A stretch of DNA of 64,000 nucleotides. Origin: Burkholderiales bacterium (GTDB taxonomy: Bacteria; Pseudomonadota; Gammaproteobacteria; Burkholderiales; Burkholderiaceae_C). Location of the stretch: NCBI GenBank assembly GCA_016185015.1, contig JACPOI010000050.1, positions 16,123-80,122 on the forward strand, written 5' to 3'. The position numbers and the translations under genes were made by a program. This document shows, piece after piece, positions 58,145 through 64,000 of the stretch. Position 1 is the stretch's first letter; every line of letters begins with the position of its first letter. The notes below the pieces were generated by a model, which made no database searches, was not told the DNA's origin, and was given only the letters and a program-made list of their open reading frames with translations.

Positions 58145-58979
58145 ATCCGGCCTCGAGCTGTTTCACGGCCTTCCTGTACGCTCCCTGAGCCTGCCCAACG
58201 GCGATTGCCTGCGGGTGCTCTTGCACGGCGCCCATGTCGTGTCCTGGGTGGCGGCTGGACGGGAGCGTCTCTATCTCAGCCCTCGCAGCGCTTTCGACGG
58301 CCAGTCCGCGATACGCGGCGGCGTTCCCGTCTGTTTCCCCCAATTCAACCAGCGCGGGCCGCTGCCCAAGCATGGCTTCGCGCGCAACTTGCCCTGGCTG
58401 GCCGACACGCCGCCTGTGCTCACGCCGGAATCGGCGCGCCTGCGCCTGCGTCTGCCTGCCAGTGCGGCGACGCGGCAGTTCTGGCCGCAGGCTTTTGAGC
58501 TCACCCTGGCGTTGGAGTTGCGCCCGGCTTGCCTGCAGCTCACCCTGGAGGTGCACAACAGCGACGTCGTGCCCCTGAACTTCACCGGGGCGCTGCACAC
58601 CTATCTGGCAGTTGATGACGTCGCGGCGGCGCAGCTCACGGGCCTGGAAGGCCAGCCCGAGTGGGATGCGCTGACCGACCGGCATGGCCGGGCGACCAGC
58701 CCCTTGCGCTTCCAGGGGGGATTCGACCGCGTTTATGACGCCGCGCCCCAGGCACTGGTCCTGCACGACGGGCCGCAGCGCCTGCAGATTGAACAAAGTC
58801 CCGATTGGGCCCAGACCGTGGTCTGGAACCCGGGCGCGGAGCTGGCGGCCACATTGCCCGACCTGCCGGCCGACGGTTATGCCCACATGCTCTGCGTGGA
58901 GGCGGCCCAGGTCATGCAGGCCATCGCCGTGCCCGCGGGTGGCACCTGGCAGGGCTGGCAGCGGCTGAGCCTCACCTGA
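58137..58979 (+). CDS. D-hexose-6-phosphate mutarotase-like (aldose epimerase family)
   Basis: The 280-residue product matches the YeaD/aldose 1-epimerase family. It shows '[23 protein letters not shown]', '[11 protein letters not shown]', 'PKHGFARN', the catalytic-site histidine in '[10 protein letters not shown]', and a late acidic site in 'CVEAAQ'. These enzymes interconvert anomers of hexose 6-phosphates. No role in histidine synthesis is known. It overlaps hisA by 8 bp and lies before hisF, interrupting the usual hisA-hisF order. Confidence 0.85.
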   Translation: MAESGLELFHGLPVRSLSLPNGDCLRVLLHGAHVVSWVAAGRERLYLSPRSAFDGQSAIRGGVPVCFPQFNQRGPLPKHGFARNLPWLADTPPVLTPESARLRLRLPASAATRQFWPQAFELTLALELRPACLQLTLEVHNSDVVPLNFTGALHTYLAVDDVAAAQLTGLEGQPEWDALTDRHGRATSPLRFQGGFDRVYDAAPQALVLHDGPQRLQIEQSPDWAQTVVWNPGAELAATLPDLPADGYAHMLCVEAAQVMQAIAVPAGGTWQGWQRLSLT

Positions 58980-58998
58980 GCGCTGGCGCGCCCCGCCC

Positions 58999-59004
58999 TA
59001 CAAT
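58999..59004 (+). promoter_or_regulatory. -10-like hexamer 6 nt before hisF
   Basis: TACAAT is followed by 6 nt and the hisF ATG, with a half-matching CTGAGC 17 nt upstream. No ribosome site is visible, so an internal promoter giving a leaderless hisF message is possible. Confidence 0.35.
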
Positions 59005-59010
59005 CCGGGC

Positions 59011-59802
59011 ATGCTGGCCAAACGTATCATTCCCTGCCTGGACGTGACAGGCGGACGCGTCGTCAAGGGCGTCAATTTCGTCGAACTGCGCGATGCCGGA
59101 GACCCGGTGGAAATCGCTGCGCGTTACAACGAGCAGGGCGCCGACGAACTCACCTTTCTCGACATCACCGCAACCAGCGACGGGCGCGACCTGATCCTGC
59201 ACATCATCGAGGCCGTGGCCTCCCAGGTGTTCATCCCGCTGACCGTGGGCGGCGGCGTGCGCACGGTCGAGGACGTGCGGCGCCTGCTCAATGCCGGGGC
59301 CGACAAGACCAGCTTCAATTCGGCGGCCATCGCCAATCCGCAGGTCATCCGCGATGCCTCGCACAAGTACGGTGCCCAGTGCATCGTGGTCGCCATCGAC
59401 GCCAAGCGCCGCTACGGCGAGGACCTGCTGGCGCGCGGCGAGGGCTGGGACGTCTACAGCCATGGCGGGCGCAAGAACACCGGGCTGGATGCCGTGGCCT
59501 GGGCGCGCCAGATGGCCGAGCACGGTGCCGGTGAGATCCTGCTGACCAGCATGGACCGCGATGGCACCAAGTCCGGCTTCGACCTGGCGCTCACGCGCGC
59601 GGTCAGCGACGCCGTCGGCGTGCCGGTGATCGCTTCGGGGGGCGTGGGCAACCTCGACCATCTGGTCGAAGGCATCAAGGTCGGCGGCGCCGATGCCGTG
59701 CTGGCCGCCAGCATCTTCCATTACGGCGAATACACCATTGCCCAGGCCAAGGACCGCATGGCCCGCGCCGGCATTCCGGTGCGTATCGAAGCGGCAGCCT
59801 GA
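59011..59802 (+). CDS. hisF: Imidazole glycerol phosphate synthase subunit HisF
   Basis: The 263-residue TIM barrel cyclises the intermediate to imidazole glycerol phosphate, using ammonia from HisH. Catalytic aspartates are in '[20 protein letters not shown]' and '[14 protein letters not shown]'. Length and both phosphate-binding loops are normal. It follows the mutarotase by 31 bp and precedes hisI by 26 bp. Confidence 0.97.
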   Translation: MLAKRIIPCLDVTGGRVVKGVNFVELRDAGDPVEIAARYNEQGADELTFLDITATSDGRDLILHIIEAVASQVFIPLTVGGGVRTVEDVRRLLNAGADKTSFNSAAIANPQVIRDASHKYGAQCIVVAIDAKRRYGEDLLARGEGWDVYSHGGRKNTGLDAVAWARQMAEHGAGEILLTSMDRDGTKSGFDLALTRAVSDAVGVPVIASGGVGNLDHLVEGIKVGGADAVLAASIFHYGEYTIAQAKDRMARAGIPVRIEAAA

Positions 59803-59816
59803 ATACCAAACCGGAC

Positions 59817-59822
59817 GACAAT
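59817..59822 (+). promoter_or_regulatory. -10-like hexamer 6 nt before hisI
   Basis: GACAAT is followed by 6 nt and the hisI ATG. No good -35 and no ribosome site were found. It has the same spacing as the hisF and hisG cases. Confidence 0.25.
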
Positions 59823-59828
59823 AAGCGC

Positions 59829-60218
59829 ATGAACTGGCTCGACGAAGTGAAATGGGACGCGCAGGGCCTGGTGCCCGTGATCGCCCAGGAGCAGGGCAGC
59901 AACGATGTGCTGATGTTCGCCTGGATGAACCGCGAGGCCTTGCAGAAAACGGCTGAACTCGGGCGTGCTGTCTATTTCAGCCGCTCGCGCGGCAAGCTCT
60001 GGTTCAAGGGCGAGGAGTCGGGCCATGTGCAGACCGTGCACGAGATCCGGCTGGACTGCGACAACGATGTCGTCCTGCTCAAGGTCACGCAACTGGGCCA
60101 TGAGCCCGGCATTGCCTGCCATACCGGCCGGCACAGCTGCTTTTTCAGTGTCTACAAGGACGGCGCTTGGCGTGCCGTCGATCCGGTCCTCAAGGACCCC
60201 GAAACCATCTACAAGTGA
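59829..60218 (+). CDS. hisI: Phosphoribosyl-AMP cyclohydrolase
   Basis: The 129-residue monofunctional enzyme opens the purine ring of PR-AMP. Zinc and magnesium sites are visible as '[12 protein letters not shown]' and '[11 protein letters not shown]'. '[11 protein letters not shown]' and '[18 protein letters not shown]' are diagnostic. It is separate from hisE, unlike the fused enteric form; hisE starts 5 bp later. Confidence 0.97.
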   Translation: MNWLDEVKWDAQGLVPVIAQEQGSNDVLMFAWMNREALQKTAELGRAVYFSRSRGKLWFKGEESGHVQTVHEIRLDCDNDVVLLKVTQLGHEPGIACHTGRHSCFFSVYKDGAWRAVDPVLKDPETIYK

Positions 60219-60223
60219 AGACC

Positions 60224-60604
60224 ATGGCCGAGTCCACGAATTCTGTCGATGCCCTGGCCCGCCTGGCGGCCGTGATCGAGAGCCGCCTGCCGGCGCGCGG
60301 TGGCGATCCTGAAAAAAGCTACGTGGCCCGACTGCTGCACAAGGGCCCGGATGCCTTCCTGAAGAAGGTTGGCGAGGAGGCGACCGAGGTCGTGATGGCG
60401 GCCAAGGACGCGGACCACGGCGGCGAGCGCAGCAAGATCGTGGGCGAGGTGGCCGACCTCTGGTTCCACACCATGATCGCCCTGGCCCACTACGGCCTCA
60501 AGCCGGCCGACGTGGTCGCCGAGCTGGAGCGCCGCGAAGGCACCAGCGGCATCGAGGAAAAGGCCTTGCGCAAGGCGCTGGCCCGTGAGAGCGGGGCACA
60601 GTGA
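60224..60604 (+). CDS. hisE: Phosphoribosyl-ATP pyrophosphatase
   Basis: The 126-residue enzyme hydrolyses PR-ATP to PR-AMP. The MazG-like acidic metal site is visible as '[15 protein letters not shown]' and '[15 protein letters not shown]'. The ATG at 60224 (MAESTNS) is chosen; the longer frame from 60167 lies inside hisI. It closes the his gene set, and the HIT gene follows after 39 bp. Confidence 0.96.
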   Translation: MAESTNSVDALARLAAVIESRLPARGGDPEKSYVARLLHKGPDAFLKKVGEEATEVVMAAKDADHGGERSKIVGEVADLWFHTMIALAHYGLKPADVVAELERREGTSGIEEKALRKALARESGAQ

Positions 60605-60643
60605 GCACTTGCCATTCCCTTCATCATTCACGGAGTTTCAGAC

Positions 60644-61015
60644 ATGAGTGAGGTCAAGCACAGCGATCCGGACTGCATCTTCTGCAAGCTGGTGTCCGGC
60701 AAGATTCCCGCCAAGAAGGTCTACGAGGACGAGGACATCTTTGCCTTTCACGACATCAACCCCTGGGCGCCGGTGCATTTCCTGCTGATCCCCAAGCGGC
60801 ATATCCCTTCGATGGCCCAGGTCGGCCCCGACCATGTGGACCTGCTCGGGCGCATGATGGCCTTGGCGCCGCGGCTGGCCCAGGAACAGGGCTGCCGGCC
60901 CTATCCGGAGGGTGGTTTTCGCATGGTCTGCAACACCGGAGGCGACGGCGGCCAGGAGGTGCATCACCTGCACATCCATGTGATCGGTGGTCCGCGCCCC
61001 TGGTTGAAAGGTTGA
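60644..61015 (+). CDS. HIT-family nucleotide-binding protein (HinT-like)
   Basis: The 123-residue protein has the histidine triad HHLHIHV near the C-terminus and the N-terminal zinc-type 'DCIFCKLVSGKIPAKKVYEDED'. HinT-type proteins hydrolyse AMP-lysine and other nucleoside phosphoramidates. A CGGAG site lies 9 nt before the ATG. It is placed between hisE and tatA, as in many betaproteobacteria. Confidence 0.93.
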   Translation: MSEVKHSDPDCIFCKLVSGKIPAKKVYEDEDIFAFHDINPWAPVHFLLIPKRHIPSMAQVGPDHVDLLGRMMALAPRLAQEQGCRPYPEGGFRMVCNTGGDGGQEVHHLHIHVIGGPRPWLKG

Positions 61016-61080
61016 TTTCCCCGGTTCGCGCCGATGGCACGGCATGGCGCTTAAAATCACGAATTCCTTAGGAGAGAAAT

Positions 61081-61332
61081 ATGGGTTCCTTTTCCATCTG
61101 GCACTGGCTGATCGTGCTGCTGATCGTGGTTATGGTGTTCGGCACCAAGAAGCTGAAGAACCTGGGCAGTGACCTGGGTGGCGCCGTCAAGGGTTTCAAG
61201 GACGGCATGAAGGATGGTTCCTCGACCGAAGAGAAGCCTGCCGCTGCGCCCGCTCCCCAGCAGGTGGCCAGCACGGCAGCTCCCGCGGCTGACAAGAACA
61301 CCATCGACGTCGAAGCCAAGACCAAGTCCTGA
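61081..61332 (+). CDS. tatA: Sec-independent translocase protein TatA
   Basis: The 83-residue protein has a single N-terminal membrane helix ([15 protein letters not shown]), the FGTKKL hinge, an amphipathic helix and an Ala/Pro tail. TatA oligomers form the conduit for folded proteins. AGGAG lies 7 nt before the ATG, with a TAAAAT about 24 nt upstream that may be a -10. Within this window MsrP is a clear likely substrate. Confidence 0.95.
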   Translation: MGSFSIWHWLIVLLIVVMVFGTKKLKNLGSDLGGAVKGFKDGMKDGSSTEEKPAAAPAPQQVASTAAPAADKNTIDVEAKTKS

Positions 61333-61354
61333 TCGCCCCCCGTAGCCCCCAGGC

Positions 61355-61822
61355 ATGATCGATCTCGGCCTTTCCAAGATGGCGCTCATCGGCGCGGTGG
61401 CGTTGATCGTCATCGGGCCGGAAAAGTTGCCGCGCGTGGCGCGCACCATTGGCACCTTGCTGGGCAAGGCCCAGCGTTATGTGTCGGACGTCAAGGCCGA
61501 AGTCAACCGGTCGATGGAGCTCGAAGAGCTCAAGAAGATGAAAAGCACGGTCGAGGGGGCGGCCCAGGAGGTCGAGAACTCGATCCAGACCACCACCTCG
61601 GATTTCGAGAAAGACTGGGCCACGGCGACCTCGGGGCTGGACTCGGCGACCGACCTGTCCTCAAGCCTGACGTCCGTCCCGGAGTACAAGCACCCGGGCA
61701 AGAACTGGCGTCTCAAGCGTGGCTCCACCCCCAGCTGGTACAAGGCGCGCCAGGGTGTGCGCACCCGGGCGCTGTCCGGTGCGGCCCGGGTGGCCCGCTA
61801 CCGGCCCCAGAAACTGAACTGA
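61355..61822 (+). CDS. tatB: Sec-independent translocase protein TatB
   Basis: The 155-residue protein has an N-terminal membrane helix with '[19 protein letters not shown]', an amphipathic helix and a long polar tail ending in basic sequence. TatB with TatC recognises twin-arginine signals. It begins 22 bp after tatA; a CAGG lies directly before the ATG. The basic C-terminal stretch (about residues 120-155) is longer than in enteric TatB alignments I recall. Confidence 0.93.
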   Translation: MIDLGLSKMALIGAVALIVIGPEKLPRVARTIGTLLGKAQRYVSDVKAEVNRSMELEELKKMKSTVEGAAQEVENSIQTTTSDFEKDWATATSGLDSATDLSSSLTSVPEYKHPGKNWRLKRGSTPSWYKARQGVRTRALSGAARVARYRPQKLN

Positions 61823-61889
61823 GCTTCGCCGGCTCGCCCAGCACACAGGCAGGGTGCGGGCAGCACGGCCCCGCAACCGGTAACAACGC

Positions 61890-62675
61890 ATGGCAGACCC
61901 ACTAAGCAAAGACGACGAGCTGGCCGGTACCGAGCAGCCCTTCGTGCAGCACCTGATCGAGCTGCGCGACCGGCTCATCAAGACGGTGATCGCCATGGCC
62001 ATCGCCGCCGCCATCCTGGCCCTCTATCCGGGCCCGGCAGCGCTCTACGACATCCTGGCCCAACCGCTGGTGGCTCACCTGCCCAAGGGCACGACGTTGA
62101 TCGCCACCTCGGTCATCTCGCCCTTCATGGTGCCGCTCAAGATCCTGCTGATGGCGGCTTTCCTGCTGGCCCTGCCGGTGGTGCTTTACCAGGTCTGGGC
62201 CTTCGTTGCGCCCGGCCTGTACACCCATGAGAAGAAGCTGGTGCTGCCGCTGGTGATTTCCAGCACGGTGCTGTTCTTCATCGGCGTGGCTTTCTGCTAC
62301 TTTTTCGTGTTCGGGCAGGTCTTCGCCTTCATCCAGAGCTTTGCACCCAAGAGCATCACGGCCGCGCCGGATATCGAGGCCTACCTGAGCTTTGTGCTGA
62401 CCATGTTCATCGCCTTTGGCCTGGCCTTCGAGGTGCCCATCGTCGTGATCGTGCTGGCACGCATGGGCCTGGTCAGCATCCAGAAGCTCAAGGACTTTCG
62501 CGGCTACTTTGTCGTGCTGGCCTTCATCATCGCGGCCATCGTGACGCCACCCGATGTGGTGTCGCAGCTGGCGCTGGCCATCCCGATGTGTCTGCTCTAC
62601 GAGGTCGGCATCTGGGCGGCGCAGATCTTCATCAAGCACACCCGCGCGCCCGACGCCGAACCGGCCGACTCCTGA
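61890..62675 (+). CDS. tatC: Sec-independent translocase protein TatC
   Basis: The 261-residue protein has six membrane segments. It begins with 'EQPFVQHLIELRDRLIKT', the cytoplasmic signal-binding region of TatC, and contains 'FVAPGLYTHEKK'. The signal-binding acidic residue in HLIELRDR is present. It lies 67 bp after tatB and ends 2 bp from the convergent protease gene, with no room for a separate terminator. Confidence 0.96.
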   Translation: MADPLSKDDELAGTEQPFVQHLIELRDRLIKTVIAMAIAAAILALYPGPAALYDILAQPLVAHLPKGTTLIATSVISPFMVPLKILLMAAFLLALPVVLYQVWAFVAPGLYTHEKKLVLPLVISSTVLFFIGVAFCYFFVFGQVFAFIQSFAPKSITAAPDIEAYLSFVLTMFIAFGLAFEVPIVVIVLARMGLVSIQKLKDFRGYFVVLAFIIAAIVTPPDVVSQLALAIPMCLLYEVGIWAAQIFIKHTRAPDAEPADS

Positions 62676-62677
62676 TC

Positions 62678-63823
62678 CTATTGCTGCGGAACGCGGCGTG
62701 GTTTTGGTCGCACGCCGGGCGTGATGCTGATGTCCAGCGCCCGGTCCTGACGGCGCACACTGAAGCTGGCCGGGCTGCCCGGCTTGAGCGCGGCCACCCG
62801 GGACAACAGTTCAGAGACGTTCTGCACCGGCTTGCCGGCCACGCCCGTGATGACATCGCCCGGACGGATACCGGCCAGCGCTGCTGGCCCGTTTTGCAGA
62901 ACGCCGGTGATGATGACGCCCTCATCCGTCTTCACGCCAAAGGTTTCCGCGAGTTCCGGCGACAGGTCGCTGGGCTCGACGCCGATCCAGCCGCGCGTGA
63001 CCTGACCGTCCTTGACGATGCTTTCCAGCACCTGCTGGGCCGTGGCCACGGGGATGGCGAAGCCGATGCCCATATTGCCGCCCGAGCGTGAGTAGATGGC
63101 TGTGTTGATGCCCAGCAGGTTGCCGCTGGCATCCACCAGCGCGCCGCCCGAGTTGCCGGGGTTGATGGCGGCATCGGTCTGGATGAAGTTCTCGAAGGTG
63201 TTGATGCCCAGCTGGTTGCGCCCCAGGGCGCTGACGATGCCGCTGGTGACGGTCTGGCCCACGCCGAAGGGGTTGCCGATGGCCAGCACCGGGTCGCCCA
63301 CCTGCAGTGCATCGGAATTGCCCAGCACGATGACGGGCAGCTTGTCGAGTTCGATCTTCAACACGGCCAGATCGCTGTCCGGATCACTGCCGATCACGCG
63401 GGCCCGGCTGCGCCGGCTGTCGTTGAGGATGACCTCGATCTCGTCGGCGCCCTCGATCACGTGGTTGTTGGTCAGGATGTAGCCATTCGGGCTCACGATG
63501 ACGCCGCTGCCCAGGCCCACCTGGGGCTCGTTGTCCTGGTCGCCGAAAAAGAAGCGGAACCAGGGGTCGTTGCTGTTCGGGTTGCGCCGGGCAGCCTTGC
63601 TGGTGTTGATGCTGACCACGGCGGCCGAGGCCTTCTGCGCGGCCAGGCGGAAGCTGCCGGGCGGAGGGGCAGCATTGCGGTCGGAAGGTGCTTGGAAGAG
63701 GGCAACCGTCGGTGAGCCGCTTTGCGGACTGATGATCCATTCCGGCTTGAGCGTGGCCAAGACAAAATAGACCGCCAGCAAGACGGTGACAGCCTGCGAA
63801 AACAGCAGCCAGTAACGTTTCAT
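62678..63823 (-). CDS. DegS/DegP-type periplasmic serine protease, one PDZ domain
   Basis: The 381-residue trypsin-like protease has a single N-terminal membrane anchor (about residues 5-24). The catalytic triad is His121 (NNHVIEG), Asp151 (DSDLAVL) and Ser225 (GNSGGA). One PDZ domain follows, with 'VLQNGPAALAGIRPGDVITGVAGKPV'. A membrane anchor plus one PDZ is the DegS layout, which triggers the sigma-E envelope stress response, but DegP-like degradation cannot be excluded. The ATG at 63823 has a TACAAT 7 nt upstream and no ribosome site. The insertion sequence begins about 45 bp upstream. Confidence 0.93.
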   Translation of the reverse strand: MKRYWLLFSQAVTVLLAVYFVLATLKPEWIISPQSGSPTVALFQAPSDRNAAPPPGSFRLAAQKASAAVVSINTSKAARRNPNSNDPWFRFFFGDQDNEPQVGLGSGVIVSPNGYILTNNHVIEGADEIEVILNDSRRSRARVIGSDPDSDLAVLKIELDKLPVIVLGNSDALQVGDPVLAIGNPFGVGQTVTSGIVSALGRNQLGINTFENFIQTDAAINPGNSGGALVDASGNLLGINTAIYSRSGGNMGIGFAIPVATAQQVLESIVKDGQVTRGWIGVEPSDLSPELAETFGVKTDEGVIITGVLQNGPAALAGIRPGDVITGVAGKPVQNVSELLSRVAALKPGSPASFSVRRQDRALDISITPGVRPKPRRVPQQ

Positions 63824-63830
63824 GTGGGAA

Positions 63831-63836
63831 ATTGTA
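63831..63836 (-). promoter_or_regulatory. -10-like hexamer 7 nt before the degS-like gene
   Basis: On the minus strand TACAAT is followed by 7 nt and the ATG at 63823. No ribosome site and no strong -35 are visible. Confidence 0.35.
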
Positions 63837-63872
63837 GAGTGCCTCCTGCCATGTTGCCGCGGATGTGAGCCC

Positions 63873-63915
63873 AAGTTGGTAATGTCACCTTTATCCAAGT
63901 TAGAAATGTCCCCTT
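63873..63915 (+). repeat. Two direct repeats at the insertion sequence end
   Basis: 19-bp units at 63873-63891 and 63897-63915 share 16 of 19 bases (AAGTT, AATGTC and CCTT blocks conserved), with a 24-bp period. They are likely transposase binding sites. Confidence 0.7.
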
Positions 63916-63936
63916 ATTTTTAAACAGGGGGCATAG

Positions 63937-64000
63937 ATGGACGGGAAAGGGGCATGGATGAGTGTCAAAGAGGCTGGACGTTATGCGGTGATTCAAAGGG
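63937..64000 (+). CDS. Transposase, N-terminal fragment cut by window end
   Basis: Only 21 residues are visible, ending in MSVKEAGRYAVIQR, the typical opening of ISNCY/IS1202-like transposases with a helix-turn-helix next. AGGGGG lies 5 nt before the ATG at 63937. An in-frame ATG at 63958, with its own upstream AAAGGGG, is equally possible. The frame is open to the last base of the window. Confidence 0.6.
   Translation, partial: MDGKGAWMSVKEAGRYAVIQR

Larger units (their letters stand above)
63866..64000 (+). mobile_element. Insertion sequence, left end only (IS1202/ISNCY-like)
   Basis: The sequence turns AT-richer and carries two terminal direct repeats, followed by the start of a transposase gene that runs off the window. 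The transposase N-terminus and the repeated TGTC-containing ends resemble the IS1202/ISNCY group. The exact outer boundary is not determinable here; 63866 is approximate. Confidence 0.6.

Noticed and set aside
61052..61057. TAAAAT before tatA as a firm promoter
   Set aside because: No -35 at a usable distance, and tatA lies close behind the HIT gene; mentioned only as a possibility.

Overview
The window is a chromosomal stretch of a GC-rich betaproteobacterium. Gene content and order (pilMNOPQ-aroK-aroB-dgt-gltBD, then mlaFEDACB-ABC exporter-ibaG-murA-his operon-HIT-tatABC-degS) and several protein signatures point to Burkholderiales, most like Comamonadaceae. This is inferred from order and protein resemblance; no rRNA or other formal taxonomic marker is present. 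No tRNA, rRNA or CRISPR array was seen. Coding density is very high and no gap exceeds about 300 bp.

Layout. 1-5692: the end of an MCE-domain (lipid-transport type) operon with a repeat lipoprotein and an exported DUF4384-like protein, facing an exported 1059-residue TPR-CHAT (caspase-like) protein. 5806-11167: envelope glycan genes (Asp-box protein, membrane protein, GT-C glycosyltransferase, GtrA, GT9). 11189-15842: metK, two LpxL/HtrB-type acyltransferases, an epoxide-hydrolase-like enzyme and engB. 15915-21918: cytochrome c4, ResB and CcsB for cytochrome c maturation, and MsrPQ methionine-sulfoxide repair. 21859-24647: a diiron (ODP) metallo-hydrolase-fold protein, lysA, lptM and cyaY. 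24648-32486: PBP1A divergent from the type IV pilus operon pilMNOPQ. 32511-39395: aroK, aroB, dgt, MFS, DUF1415, a methyltransferase, a glycine-zipper lipoprotein and a REP-associated tyrosine transposase (RAYT). 39570-45781: gltBD. 45837-49717: a complete Mla phospholipid transport system. 49758-52947: ABC exporter, ibaG and murA. 52960-60604: the histidine operon with a hexose-phosphate mutarotase lodged between hisA and hisF. 60644-63823: HIT protein, tatABC and a DegS/DegP-like protease. From about 63870 the window runs into an insertion sequence.

How the genes fit together. Much of the window serves the cell envelope: lipid A acylation, glycan transfer, peptidoglycan synthesis (murA, PBP1A), retrograde phospholipid transport (Mla), LPS-assembly support (lptM), pilus export, Tat export and periplasmic quality control. 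The rest is housekeeping: glutamate, lysine, histidine and shikimate synthesis, SAM synthesis and cytochrome c.

The least routine material is: (i) the MCE / DUF4384 / exported CHAT locus; (ii) the RAYT gene, whose start codon lies in a 12-bp-stem hairpin, followed by REP-like motifs beside the gltB promoter; (iii) intrinsic terminators placed directly before the resB and mlaF start codons; (iv) a recurrent -10-like hexamer 6-7 nt before several start codons that lack a Shine-Dalgarno site; (v) the insertion sequence end close behind the degS promoter region.
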